Source: Dysosmobacter sp.
GTDB taxonomy: Bacteria > Bacillota > Clostridia > Oscillospirales > Oscillospiraceae
Assembly: GCA_026169195.1 (NCBI GenBank)
Contig: JAPFEH010000038.1
Coordinates: forward strand, 1 to 64,000
DNA length: 64,000 bases
Direction of reading: 5' to 3'
In this document: in pieces, positions 17,867 through 27,054 of the stretch
Numbering within the stretch: position 1 is the first letter of the stretch
How the letters are laid out: each line of letters opens with the position of its first letter
The notes under the pieces: generated by a model
Seen by the model: only the letters and a program-made list of their open reading frames with translations
Databases searched by the model: none
Told to the model about the DNA's origin: nothing
Made by a program: the position numbers and the translations under genes

Positions 17867-18640
17867 TTACTCCTGATTGGCAGCGTTGATGATATCCACG
17901 AACTGCTCGGGCTTCAGGGCGGCGCCGCCAATCAGACCGCCGTCGATATCGGGCTGGGAGAGCAGCTCGGCGGCGTTCTTGGGATTCATGGAGCCGCCGT
18001 ACTGAATGGTCACGCTGCGGGCGACCCGGGCGCCGTACAGGCTGCGGATGGTGGCGCGGATGTTGGAGCAGACCTCGCCGGCCTGCTCGGCAGTGGCGGT
18101 TTTGCCGGTGCCGATGGCCCAGATGGGTTCATAGGCGATGATGCAGCGGCGCAGCTTGTCAGCGGGAACATCGAACAGGGCGCTCTTGACCTGCAGGGCG
18201 ATCCACTCGTTGGTGATGCCGGTCTCCCGCTGCTCCAGACTTTCGCCCACGCAGATAATGGGGTTCATGCCGGCATTCAGCACAGCGTGGACCTTCTTGT
18301 TGACGGTGGTGTCGGTCTCGCAGAAGTACTGGCGGCGCTCGCTGTGGCCCACAATGACGTACTTGACGCCCAGATCCTTGAGCATATCAGCGGAAACCTC
18401 GCCGGTATAGGCGCCTTTTTCCTCAAAATAGACATTTTCAGCGCCCACGGAAATGCGCAGGTCCTTGAACGCCTTCAAAGCGGTGGAGATATTGCAGGCG
18501 GGGACGCAGATCAGAGTCTCGCACCACTTGGCGCGGGGCATGATCTTTTTCAGCTCCTCGGCAAACTTTTTGGTTTCGGTAGCGGTCATGTTCATTTTCC
18601 AGTTACCGGCGATGACGGTCTTGCGATATCTGCGGTTCAT
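17867..18640 (-). CDS. tpiA: triosephosphate isomerase
   Basis: Interconverts dihydroxyacetone phosphate and glyceraldehyde 3-phosphate. 257 residues with AGNWKMN (Lys), IVGHSERR (His) and the catalytic Glu in AYEPIWAIGTGKTA, plus the phosphate loop YGGSMNP. ATG behind AAAGGAG. Sits between pgk and gpmI. Confidence 0.98.
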   Translation of the reverse strand: MNRRYRKTVIAGNWKMNMTATETKKFAEELKKIMPRAKWCETLICVPACNISTALKAFKDLRISVGAENVYFEEKGAYTGEVSADMLKDLGVKYVIVGHSERRQYFCETDTTVNKKVHAVLNAGMNPIICVGESLEQRETGITNEWIALQVKSALFDVPADKLRRCIIAYEPIWAIGTGKTATAEQAGEVCSNIRATIRSLYGARVARSVTIQYGGSMNPKNAAELLSQPDIDGGLIGGAALKPEQFVDIINAANQE

Positions 18641-18753
18641 GTTCTTCTGTCTCCTTTATGTTCTGTCAAATGGTACAAGCAGTTCGTGCATATGAAGAGG
18701 AGAGGACCGGCGGAGATCCACCGGCTCTTCTGATCTGTATAAAAACCTATTCA

Positions 18754-18782
18754 TTTATAGCGGAAATATGCGTATCTGTCAA
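18754..18782 (-). promoter_or_regulatory. sigma-A promoter of tpiA-gpmI
   Basis: Minus strand TTGACA (18782-18777), 17-bp spacer, TATAAA (18759-18754). The predicted leader of about 105 nt holds an imperfect GC-rich hairpin around 18697-18730 of unknown role. A GC hairpin at 18851-18873 just after pgk may weakly end the pgk transcript. Confidence 0.75.
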
Positions 18783-18882
18783 GGGTTTTGGCATATTTCC
18801 GTGCTGAAATCTTTGGTTTTTGCGCCAAAAATTCTGACGGGGCAGCTGTGCCGCCGCCGCGCGGATGCGGCGGCAAGGGAGA

Positions 18883-20154
18883 TTATTTGTCCAGCAGGCA
18901 GGCCACGCCGGGAAGCTCCTTGCCCTCCATAAACTCCAGACTGGCGCCGCCGCCGGTGGAGATGTGGGTCATCTTGTCGGCATAGCCCAGCTGCTGCACG
19001 GCAGCGGCGGAATCACCGCCGCCGATGATGGTGATGGCGTCGGTTTTGCTGAGGGCCTCCGCCACGGCCTCGGTGCCCTTGGCAAAGGCGGGGAATTCGA
19101 AAACGCCCATGGGACCGTTCCAGATGACGGTGCCGGCGTCCTTCACGGCATCGCAGTACAGGCTGACCGTTTCGGGGCCGATATCCAGACCCTGCCAGCC
19201 GTCCGGGATCTGACCGGCCTTGACGACCTGACTGGCGGCATCAGGAGCGAATTTGTCGGCGCAGACAGTGTCCACCGGAAGCAGGAGCTTCACGCCCTTG
19301 TCGGCGGCCTTCTGAAGCATTTCCAGCGCGTATTCCATCCAGTCGGCTTCCAGCAGGCTGTCGCCCACCTGTCCGCCCTGTGCCGCGGAGAAGGTGTAGG
19401 CCATGCCGCCGCCGATGATGATGGTATCGGCGATTTCCAGCAGATTGTTGATGACGCCGATTTTGGAGGAGACCTTGCTGCCGCCCAGAATCGCAACCAG
19501 CGGACGCTTGGGATTTGCCAGTGCGCCGCCGATGACCTCCAGCTCTCTCTGGATCAGGAAACCGCTGACCGCAGGCAGATACTGTGCCACGCCGGCAGTG
19601 GAGGCGTGGGCGCGGTGGACGGCGCCGAAGGCGTCGGATACATAAAGCTCTGCCATGCCGGCCAGCTTTTCTGCCAGAGCGGGGTCGTTTTTGGTCTCTC
19701 CCTTTTCAAAGCGGGTGTTTTCCAGAAGCAGGACCTGACCGGGCTGCAGGGCGGCGGCCTTGGCCTGCGCGTCGGGGCCGACCACGTCGTCTGCCATCAG
19801 GACCTCGCGTCCCAGCAGCTCGCTGAGCCGGGCAGCCACAGGCTTCAGACTCAGCGCGGCCAGAGACTGCTTCCACGCCTCTTCCGTAAGGGAGGCGGGA
19901 TCCTTCCCCTTTTCGGTCTGCTTTTTCACATAGGTTTCAAAGGTGGCGGCGGGCTTGCCCATGTGGGAGCAGGCGATGACAGCCGCGCCCTGATCCAGCA
20001 GATACTGAATGGTGGGCAGGGCTGCGCGGATCCGCTTGTCATCCGTGATGACGCCGCTGCCGTCTTTGGCCATGGGAACATTGAAGTCACAGCGCAGCAG
20101 GACTTTCTTGCCGGCTGCATCCACATCGCGGACGGTTTTCTTGTTGTAGTTCAT
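18883..20154 (-). CDS. pgk: phosphoglycerate kinase
   Basis: Makes ATP from 1,3-bisphosphoglycerate. 423 residues, about 25 more than the usual bacterial enzyme, the extra residues being around 85-125 in the N-domain (region rich in Lys/Glu after SHMGKP). Visible: [18 protein letters not shown], the hinge/ATP segment [14 protein letters not shown] and the C-terminal [12 protein letters not shown] 6 nt after GGAGG. No gapA is in the window. Confidence 0.97.
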   Translation of the reverse strand: MNYNKKTVRDVDAAGKKVLLRCDFNVPMAKDGSGVITDDKRIRAALPTIQYLLDQGAAVIACSHMGKPAATFETYVKKQTEKGKDPASLTEEAWKQSLAALSLKPVAARLSELLGREVLMADDVVGPDAQAKAAALQPGQVLLLENTRFEKGETKNDPALAEKLAGMAELYVSDAFGAVHRAHASTAGVAQYLPAVSGFLIQRELEVIGGALANPKRPLVAILGGSKVSSKIGVINNLLEIADTIIIGGGMAYTFSAAQGGQVGDSLLEADWMEYALEMLQKAADKGVKLLLPVDTVCADKFAPDAASQVVKAGQIPDGWQGLDIGPETVSLYCDAVKDAGTVIWNGPMGVFEFPAFAKGTEAVAEALSKTDAITIIGGGDSAAAVQQLGYADKMTHISTGGGASLEFMEGKELPGVACLLDK

Positions 20155-20320
20155 AGAACATCCTCCATTGTAGTTCGTGTTCGAAGATCTGAGCGGGAAA
20201 CGCTGGTCAAAGGTGCCTGCCGCGAAATGCAGGCATTTTGCGGCGATTCCGGAGGCAAAGCCTGCCGGTCATCAGATGTTTGCGGGGCAAGGATGCTGGC
20301 TCGGGTCAGACTGGAATGCT

Positions 20321-20812
20321 TCACGCCTGCGCCATTTCGCCGGTATCCAGCAGGCCGGGAAAGCCGGTCTGCCGCAGGGCTTCATAGACGCAGACCGCCA
20401 CCGTGTTGCTGAGGTTCAGGCTGCGGGCTTCCGCAACCATGGGCAGGCGGATACAGCGGTCCCGGAAGGCCTCCCGGAATGAGAGAGGAAGGCCCGCCGT
20501 CTCTTTTCCGAAAAAGAGCCAGCTGTCAGGGGTGAATGCAGCCTCCTGATAGGAACGGGGGGCTTTGGTGGTGGTGAGCCAAGCCTGCGCTGCGGCTTCC
20601 GGATGGCGGGCGAACAGGTCCGCCAGACTTTCGTAGTCAAAGACCTCGACCAGATGCCAGTAATCCAGACCGGCCCGGCGGACCGCCTTTTCAGAGATGT
20701 CGAAGCCCAGAGGCCGGACCAGATGCAGACGGCTGCCGGTGGCGGCACAGGTGCGGGCAATGTTGCCGCAGTTTTGGGGGATCTCCGGCTCCACCAGTAC
20801 GATATTGAGCAT
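20321..20812 (-). CDS. trmL: tRNA (cytidine/uridine-34 2'-O)-methyltransferase
   Basis: SPOUT-fold methyltransferase of 163 residues that modifies the wobble base of some leucine tRNAs in characterised relatives. Motifs: LVEPEIPQNCGNIARTCAATG at the N-terminus (split here as VEPEIPQNCGN and ARTCAATG), LFFGKETAGLP in the knot, and RSLNLSNTVAVCVYEALRQ at the end. The ATG at 20812 has AAAGGAGG at good distance and is preferred to a start seven codons earlier. Confidence 0.93.
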   Translation of the reverse strand: MLNIVLVEPEIPQNCGNIARTCAATGSRLHLVRPLGFDISEKAVRRAGLDYWHLVEVFDYESLADLFARHPEAAAQAWLTTTKAPRSYQEAAFTPDSWLFFGKETAGLPLSFREAFRDRCIRLPMVAEARSLNLSNTVAVCVYEALRQTGFPGLLDTGEMAQA

Positions 20813-21130
20813 GGATCCGTCCTCCTTTTGCATGAATAGTCCCTATTGTAATCCTTTACCTGCGCAAATTCAACCATATTATGTGGAAAAGACGCCTTTT
20901 TTATATAAAATGATGAGAAAAAAACGGATGTTTCCATGGAGACGAGAGGAAAATGCCTTGTTTTCTGTATTTTTCTGGAACTCCCTGTTGGCTCTGACAA
21001 AAAAATAACAGAAAATCACGGAGATTTGGAGGAAATTTCTTTGATAAATTCGCCGGAAATACTGGATTTCCAAGAAATATTTGATATAATAATCCTGCAA
21101 TATGTTTTATGGAAAAGGAGGGGAGAACCT
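20813..21130 (+). promoter_or_regulatory. divergent intergenic region with extended -10 promoter
   Basis: A 318-bp AT-rich gap between trmL and the GlmU-like gene. It holds TGATATAAT (21082-21090), an extended -10 box with no good -35, about 40 bp upstream of the GTG start of the next gene. An AAGGAGG site precedes that start. No convincing coding frame or structured RNA was seen here. Confidence 0.6.
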
Positions 21131-21604
21131 GTGATAAGCGTGGAACGCGCCGTCATTTTTATGGAGGAGACCATTTCTCCGAAGAGTGAAAAACCGCTGA
21201 TGCTGGAAGCCATTCTCTCTTGCCCGATCTTGACACGGATGAGCAATCAGTTGCTGGCTGATGGTGTGAAGCGGTTTTTTGTCGTTTGCGGGCCGGAATT
21301 TGCAGCAGAAGCCAGAGCCTGCTTTCCGGCGGAGGCGGATGTGACCGTTTCCGAGCTGCAAAGCGATCTGACGGCATTTCTCAACACACCGGATCAGGTG
21401 CTGGTGCTCAATCGCTCTGCCGTTCCCATGCCGGAGGCAGGGCCGGGATTTGCCTATGCCGCACCCGGCTATGAATTGCAGGAGGCGTGGAAGGTGCGCA
21501 TGACCAATGCGGTGCAGGCGGCGGAGCTGGTGCCCGGCTGGCTTCCGGTTTTCGGACCGGCGACCATTGCAGAGCTGGAACCGGTGCTGCGGGAGCGCAC
21601 ATAA
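21131..21604 (+). CDS. degenerate GlmU-like nucleotidyltransferase N-terminal domain
   Basis: 157 residues. Position directly upstream of prs-pth-mfd is where many Firmicutes carry glmU. The protein resembles the first half of a GlmU pyrophosphorylase domain (RAVIFM strand, KPLMLEAILSC, then GVKRFFVVCG like the IIVVVGH strand), but the LAAGxGTRMxS catalytic loop is absent and there is no left-handed helix acetyltransferase domain. It is therefore unlikely to make UDP-GlcNAc. GTG start with AAGGAGG 9 nt upstream. Could be a vestigial or repurposed domain; the homology is my reading of the pattern and needs a profile search. Confidence 0.6.
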   Translation: MISVERAVIFMEETISPKSEKPLMLEAILSCPILTRMSNQLLADGVKRFFVVCGPEFAAEARACFPAEADVTVSELQSDLTAFLNTPDQVLVLNRSAVPMPEAGPGFAYAAPGYELQEAWKVRMTNAVQAAELVPGWLPVFGPATIAELEPVLRERT

Positions 21605-21681
21605 CCGGCCGGAGTCCGGCGGAGGTTTTTCAATAGAGAAACAATACAATTTATATAGAATACAGAAAGAGGGCGTTTGGA

Positions 21682-22641
21682 ATGATTTCTCATGGTAAGG
21701 ACGTTAAGGTTTTTTGCGGTAATTCGAATCCAAAGCTGGCGGATCAGATCTGCAAGCTGATGGGGACCAAGCTGGGCGAGTCGGAGGTGAAGTCCTTCGC
21801 TGACGGAGAGGTGTCGGTATCTTTGTACGAGACCGTTCGCGGAAGCGATGTGTTTGTCGTGCAGTCCACCTGCAAGCCGGTCAATGACAACCTGATGGAG
21901 TTGCTCATTATGATCGATGCGCTCAAGCGCGCCTCTGCCGGCCGCATTACCGCGGTCATTCCTTATTTCGGTTATGCCCGTCAGGACCGGAAGGCCAAGG
22001 CCCGCGATCCCATCTCCGCCAAGCTGGTGGCGAATATGATCACCGCCGCCGGTGCGGACCGCGTGCTGACCATGGATCTCCATGCCGCGCAGATTCAGGG
22101 ATTCTTCGACATCCCCGTGGATAATCTGCTGGGCAACCCTGTGTTTGTGGATTACTATGCCAAGAAGTTCGGCGAAAAATGCGAGGACATGGTGGTGGTC
22201 TCTCCCGATGTGGGCTCTGTGGCCCGCGCCCGTGCCTTTGCGCAGAAGCTGCACATGAACCTTGCCATCGTGGACAAGCGCCGCCAGAAGGCCAACCAGT
22301 GCGAGGTCATGAACGTGATCGGCGACGTGAAGGGCAGAGACTGCATCCTGTTTGACGACATGGTGGATACCGCCGGCAGCCTGTGCAACGCAGCCAAGGC
22401 CATTGTGGAAGTGGGCGGCGCCAACCATGTGTACGCCTGCGCGTCCCACGGCGTCCTGTCCGGCCCCGCCATTGAGCGCATCAACAACAGCGTGATCACC
22501 GAGGTGGCATTTCTGGATACCATCCCCGCAGTGGACCCGAACCTCAGCGATAAGATCACCTATCTGACGGTGGCGCCCATGTTTGCTGAGGCCATTGAGC
22601 GCATCTATCAGGAGGTTTCCATCTCCAAGCTGTTCCGCTGA
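21682..22641 (+). CDS. prs: ribose-phosphate pyrophosphokinase
   Basis: Makes PRPP from ribose 5-phosphate and ATP for nucleotide, His and Trp synthesis. 319 residues, normal length. Visible: CGNSNPKLA start, VIPYFGYARQDRK, the metal/ATP motif TMDLHAAQIQGFF, the catalytic flexible-loop region DKRRQKANQ and the PRPP-binding signature LFDDMVDTAGSL. Starts 77 bp after the GlmU-like gene. Confidence 0.98.
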   Translation: MISHGKDVKVFCGNSNPKLADQICKLMGTKLGESEVKSFADGEVSVSLYETVRGSDVFVVQSTCKPVNDNLMELLIMIDALKRASAGRITAVIPYFGYARQDRKAKARDPISAKLVANMITAAGADRVLTMDLHAAQIQGFFDIPVDNLLGNPVFVDYYAKKFGEKCEDMVVVSPDVGSVARARAFAQKLHMNLAIVDKRRQKANQCEVMNVIGDVKGRDCILFDDMVDTAGSLCNAAKAIVEVGGANHVYACASHGVLSGPAIERINNSVITEVAFLDTIPAVDPNLSDKITYLTVAPMFAEAIERIYQEVSISKLFR

Positions 22642-22672
22642 TCCGGGACATTCGATTTTTGATTATCAATGA

Positions 22673-22712
22673 CCCGCAAAGGCTGGAAAGGATTCTTTCC
22701 AGCCTTTGCGGG
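22673..22712 (+). terminator. 18-bp hairpin between prs and pth
   Basis: Perfect stem (22673-22690 with 22695-22712, loop GATT) but followed only by TTGTTGG, and GGAAGGAG of pth comes 10 bp later. It looks like a leaky terminator or RNA-stabilising element within the prs-pth transcript. Confidence 0.6.
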
Positions 22713-22731
22713 TTGTTGGAAGGAGCGATTT

Positions 22732-23322
22732 ATGCTGTTCGGCAATCGAACCTCAGCCGTGGACTGGCTGATCGTGGGTCTGGGAAATCCCGGACAGAAA
22801 TATGAACATACCCGGCACAATATGGGATTTTTGACGGTGGACCTGCTGGCGGAAAAGGCCGGCGTTCCGCTGAACAAGGTCAAGTTCAAGTCTGCCTATA
22901 ATCTGCTGACCTTTGCCGGAGTCAGGTGTCTGGTGATGAAACCACAGACCTATATGAATCTTTCCGGTGAAGCGGTGCAGGAGGCCGTCCGGTTTTACAA
23001 AATTCCGGCGGATCACGTGCTGGTGATCTATGATGATATTTCTCTGCCCGTGGGCAAACTGCGGGTGCGGCCCACCGGCTCTGCGGGAGGCCACAACGGA
23101 ATCAAAAATATCATTGCCCATCTGGGCACGCAGGACTTTCCCCGCATCAAGATCGGCACCGGCGCCCCTGCCGGCGGCGGAGCGGAGATGGTGGACTGGG
23201 TGATCGGGGTCCCCTCTCAGGCGGAGCGGAAGGTGCTGGCGGAGAGCTTTGAAAAGGCGGTGGAGGTGGCAGAGTGCATTCTCAGGCAGGGCTGTCAGCA
23301 GGCCATGAACCGGTTTAATTAA
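22732..23322 (+). CDS. pth: peptidyl-tRNA hydrolase
   Basis: Releases peptides from stalled peptidyl-tRNA. 196 residues. Motifs: VGLGNPGQKYEHTRHNMGF with the catalytic His, KPQTYMNLSGEAV, DDISLPVGKLRVRPTGS and GGHNGIKNII. The ATG at 22732 has GGAAGGAG upstream, preferred to an in-frame ATG inside the preceding hairpin. Confidence 0.97.
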   Translation: MLFGNRTSAVDWLIVGLGNPGQKYEHTRHNMGFLTVDLLAEKAGVPLNKVKFKSAYNLLTFAGVRCLVMKPQTYMNLSGEAVQEAVRFYKIPADHVLVIYDDISLPVGKLRVRPTGSAGGHNGIKNIIAHLGTQDFPRIKIGTGAPAGGGAEMVDWVIGVPSQAERKVLAESFEKAVEVAECILRQGCQQAMNRFN

Positions 23323-23433
23323 GGGCGGGCATTTCATACCCGCGCGGCGAATAGAGTAGATGGAGACCCCGGTCTGAGCGGGGGAGCAGGAAGCGGACAC
23401 TGTGAATTTCCATATTTTGACAAGGAACGGACA

Positions 23434-26400
23434 ATGGAAGCATTTTTAAGACAACTGAATACGATCTCAGAGGTGGCGGAGCTGGTCCGGCGGGTGGAAG
23501 ACGGCGCCTGTCCGGCGGCTGTGACCGGTCTCCAGCCGGTGCAGCAGGCCTGTGTCGGTGCTGCCGTGGCACAGGGAACAGACCGTCCGGCGGTGTTTGT
23601 CTGCGGAGATGAACGGGAAGCCAGACAGCTGGCGGGGGATCTGGAGACATTGCTGGGGAAACGTCCGGTGCTGCTGTTGAGTCGGGAATGGCAGCTGCGC
23701 CCCGGCGCCGTGTCCTCCCGGGACTGGGAACGGAGCCGGCTGGCGGCGCTGTATGCCATGGCACAGGAACAGGCCGAGGTGGTCATTGCCACCGCGGATG
23801 CCCTGATGGCCAGAACCCTGCCGCCGGAACTGCTGCGGACATTGACCATCCGGCTGGAGGCGGGCGGGCGCACGGATCTGAAGCTGTTGGCGCAGCGGCT
23901 GCTGGAGGCGGGATATACCCGCTGCGATCAGGTGGAGGGCGTGGGACAGTTTGCCCTGCGGGGCGGGATTCTGGACGTGTTTTCCCCGTTGATGGACCAG
24001 CCGGTCCGCTGTGAGTTTTTTGACGATGAAATCGACTCCATGGGGACCTTTGATCCCGGTACGCAGCGCCGGACAGCCAACGTGGATACGGCGCTGCTGC
24101 TGCCTGCGGCGGAAGTGCTGCCCCGCGCTGCGGAGGGCGGCATGGAAGGACTGGGAAGCACCCTTTTGAAGCAGGCGGACCGGCTGTCCCGGAAATCCGG
24201 TGCGGGGAGCGCCGCGGCGCGGCTGCGGGAAGACGGCGAGCAGCTGAAAAACGGTGTGGAGCCCGGAGGCATGGACCGCTATCTGGCGGCAGTTTATCCG
24301 GAGGGGACCGCAGGTGTGCACTATCTGCCTCCCGCGGCGGTTGTATTTTTGTGTGAGAGCGGCCGTGTGGATGAGCGGGTGCGCAGTTCCCTGCTGACTG
24401 CCAGACAGGATCTGGAAAGCCTGCTGGAAGCGGGACTGATGGCGGGAGACTATGCCAAGCTGCTGCTGACGGCGGAGGAGCTGTACGCCGCATTGGAGGA
24501 GTTTCCCGTCATCATGGCGACCTCGCTGCCCACCTCCCGGTACCCCATGAAGCCGAAGGGGCTGTTGGGCATTACGGCGCGGCAGCTGAGCTCCTATGGC
24601 GGCAGTCTGGAAACAGCCGTGGCGGATGTGGAGCAGTATCGTGCCGGCGGCAGCGGGGTTTTGATGCTGTGCGCCGGTGAGAGCCGGGCAAACAATCTAT
24701 ACCGGCTTCTGGAGGATCGGGGGATTCCTGCAGTGCTGGATCTGCGCAATACCGCCGTTCCGAAGGACGGAGAGATCCGGATCGCGCTGGGGGCGCTGTC
24801 GGCGGGATGCGAATGGCCGCAGCTGCATCTGGCAGTGATGACGGAAGGCCAGCTGACGGCGCCGGCGGTCAGAAAGCGGGCCAAGCTGAAAAAAGAGTCC
24901 AACCGCCAGAAGATCCAGTCCTATACGGATCTCTCTCCCGGCGATCTGGTGGTCCATACCCATCACGGCATCGGCCGTTTTGCGGGGATCCGGCGGATGC
25001 CGGTGGACGGAGTGGAAAAGGACTATATCAAAATTGATTATGCGGGGGGAGACTGCCTGTATGTCCCCGCGACCCAGCTGGATCAGGTCAGCAAATATAT
25101 TGGCGGCGGAGAGGATCAGGAGCGGACCCGCCTCAATAAGCTGGGCGGCACCGAATGGGCAAAGCAGAAGACGCGGGCGAAAAAGGCCGCGAAGGATCTG
25201 GCAAAGGGCTTGATCGCGCTGTATGCGCAGCGCCAGCGGCAGCCGGGATTTGCGTTTTCGCCGGACTCTCCATGGCAGGTGGAATTCGAGGAGGCCTTCC
25301 CCTATGCTGAGACCGACGACCAGCTGCGGGCCATTGCAGAGATCAAGAAGGATATGGAGCGGCCGCGTCCGATGGACCGCCTGCTGTGCGGCGATGTGGG
25401 ATACGGTAAGACGGAGGTGGCGCTTCGGGCCGTGATGAAATGTGTGCTGGACGGCAAGCAGGCTGCCATTCTGGTGCCGACCACCGTGCTGGCCCAGCAG
25501 CACTATGCCACGGCGTGCAGCCGTTTCCGGGATTTTCCGGTGAAGATCGAGGTGCTCTCCCGCTTTACCAGTCCGGCGGAATCCAAGCGCATTTTAGACG
25601 CTGCCAGACGGGGCACTGTGGATGTGCTGGTGGGAACCCACAGGCTGCTGCAAAAAAATATGGAATTCAAGGATCTGGGACTACTGGTGATCGACGAGGA
25701 ACAGCGCTTCGGCGTGACCCATAAGGAGCGGCTGAAGGAGATGAGCCGTCAGGTGGATGTGCTGACCCTTTCCGCGACCCCCATTCCCCGAACGCTGAAC
25801 ATGGCGCTTTCCGGCCTGCGGGATATGTCCACCATTGAAGAACCGCCCGCGGACCGGCAGCCGGTCCAGACCTATGTGCTGGAACAGGACTGGGGCATTC
25901 TGGAGGACGCCATGCGCAAGGAGCTGAGCCGCGGCGGACAGGTGTACTATCTGCACAACCGGGTGGAGAGCATCGACCTGACCGCCTCCCGCATTCAAAA
26001 GCTTCTGGGACCGGAAGTCCGGATCGTCACAGGCCACGGCAAAATGAGCGAGCGGGAGCTGTCTGCCGTGATGCAGGCCATGGTAGACGGTGAGGCGGAT
26101 ATTCTGGTCTGCACCACCATCATTGAAACCGGCATCGACATTCCCAATGTCAACACGCTGATTATTGAAGACGCCGATAAGATGGGGCTTGCCCAGCTGC
26201 ATCAGATCCGGGGGCGCATTGGCCGCAGCACCCGGCGGGCATACGCCTATCTGACGTTCCGCAAGGGCAAGGTCCTGCAGGAGACGGCAGCGAAGCGGCT
26301 GGCTGCGATCCGGGAATACGTGGAATTCGGCTCCGGCTTCCGCATTGCCATGCGGGATCTGGAGATCCGCGGCGCGGGGAATCTCCTTGGACCGGAGCAA

Positions 26401-26940
26401 TCCGGATATCTCATGACGGTGGGATATGATCTGTACCTCAAGCTGCTGGAAGAGGCCGTGCTGGAGGAAAAGGGCGAAGAGCGGCAGATCGAAACGGAGT
26501 GCGCGGCAGACCTGACGGTCAATGCCAACATTCCGGAGCGGTATGTGCCCTCTGCGCAGCAGCGGATGGACCTGTACCGGCGCATTGCCGCCATCCGCAC
26601 CGACGAGGACGCCTCCGACCTGCTGGACGAGATGATGGATCGCTATGGCGAAGCGCCCGCATCCGTGCTGGCGCTGCTGGATGTGGCGCTGCTGCGGGCG
26701 GCTGCTGCCAAGGCGGGCGTCTCTGATATCTCCCAGAAGAAGGATGTTTTGAAGTTTACGCTGGCGGTGTTCCGTCCGGAGGCATTGGTGCGGGTCTGCG
26801 GTCTGGCGAAGTATAAATACCGGCTTACGCTGGCAGCGGGAGAGACGCCGGCTCTGACGCTGAAGCTCAAGCCCGGAGCGGACGTGCTGGAAACGGCGCT
26901 GACGCTGGTGGAGGACCTGAAGCTGGCGGGAGAATCTTGA
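23434..26940 (+). CDS. mfd: transcription-repair coupling factor
   Basis: DNA translocase that removes RNA polymerase stalled at lesions and recruits UvrA. 1168 residues with the full order: UvrB-homology N-terminal modules (about 1-330), RNA polymerase-interacting domain (LSPGDLVVHTHHGIGRFAG at about 490), the SF2 motor with Walker A GDVGYGKTEVALR and DEEQRFG, TLSATPIPRTL, the ETGIDIPN and QIRGRIGRS motifs, and the C-terminal TRCF domain. Follows pth by 111 bp of unassigned sequence. Confidence 0.98.
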   Translation: MEAFLRQLNTISEVAELVRRVEDGACPAAVTGLQPVQQACVGAAVAQGTDRPAVFVCGDEREARQLAGDLETLLGKRPVLLLSREWQLRPGAVSSRDWERSRLAALYAMAQEQAEVVIATADALMARTLPPELLRTLTIRLEAGGRTDLKLLAQRLLEAGYTRCDQVEGVGQFALRGGILDVFSPLMDQPVRCEFFDDEIDSMGTFDPGTQRRTANVDTALLLPAAEVLPRAAEGGMEGLGSTLLKQADRLSRKSGAGSAAARLREDGEQLKNGVEPGGMDRYLAAVYPEGTAGVHYLPPAAVVFLCESGRVDERVRSSLLTARQDLESLLEAGLMAGDYAKLLLTAEELYAALEEFPVIMATSLPTSRYPMKPKGLLGITARQLSSYGGSLETAVADVEQYRAGGSGVLMLCAGESRANNLYRLLEDRGIPAVLDLRNTAVPKDGEIRIALGALSAGCEWPQLHLAVMTEGQLTAPAVRKRAKLKKESNRQKIQSYTDLSPGDLVVHTHHGIGRFAGIRRMPVDGVEKDYIKIDYAGGDCLYVPATQLDQVSKYIGGGEDQERTRLNKLGGTEWAKQKTRAKKAAKDLAKGLIALYAQRQRQPGFAFSPDSPWQVEFEEAFPYAETDDQLRAIAEIKKDMERPRPMDRLLCGDVGYGKTEVALRAVMKCVLDGKQAAILVPTTVLAQQHYATACSRFRDFPVKIEVLSRFTSPAESKRILDAARRGTVDVLVGTHRLLQKNMEFKDLGLLVIDEEQRFGVTHKERLKEMSRQVDVLTLSATPIPRTLNMALSGLRDMSTIEEPPADRQPVQTYVLEQDWGILEDAMRKELSRGGQVYYLHNRVESIDLTASRIQKLLGPEVRIVTGHGKMSERELSAVMQAMVDGEADILVCTTIIETGIDIPNVNTLIIEDADKMGLAQLHQIRGRIGRSTRRAYAYLTFRKGKVLQETAAKRLAAIREYVEFGSGFRIAMRDLEIRGAGNLLGPEQSGYLMTVGYDLYLKLLEEAVLEEKGEERQIETECAADLTVNANIPERYVPSAQQRMDLYRRIAAIRTDEDASDLLDEMMDRYGEAPASVLALLDVALLRAAAAKAGVSDISQKKDVLKFTLAVFRPEALVRVCGLAKYKYRLTLAAGETPALTLKLKPGADVLETALTLVEDLKLAGES

Positions 26941-26956
26941 ATCAAATCTGTGTTTG

Positions 26957-26986
26957 GCGGCGCCGGAGATCTCCGGCGCCGCTTTT
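26957..26986 (+). terminator. intrinsic terminator of mfd
   Basis: A 26-bp perfect palindrome (26957-26982, centre GGAGATCTCC) followed by TTTT, 16 bp after the stop. Confidence 0.85.
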
Positions 26987-27054
26987 CTGATGGCATATCT
27001 CCCCTTCCTTCTGCATATAGATGAAGGACAACCTTGGGGGAGGAGCATGGAGCC

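Noticed and set aside
20155-20320. Promoter for pgk
   Set aside because: Candidate TACAAT has no matching -35 box at proper distance; pgk must have a promoter or use trmL read-through, but I cannot place it.
23323-23433. Possible small RNA between pth and mfd
   Set aside because: GC-rich and somewhat structured, but no promoter or terminator can be drawn with confidence.
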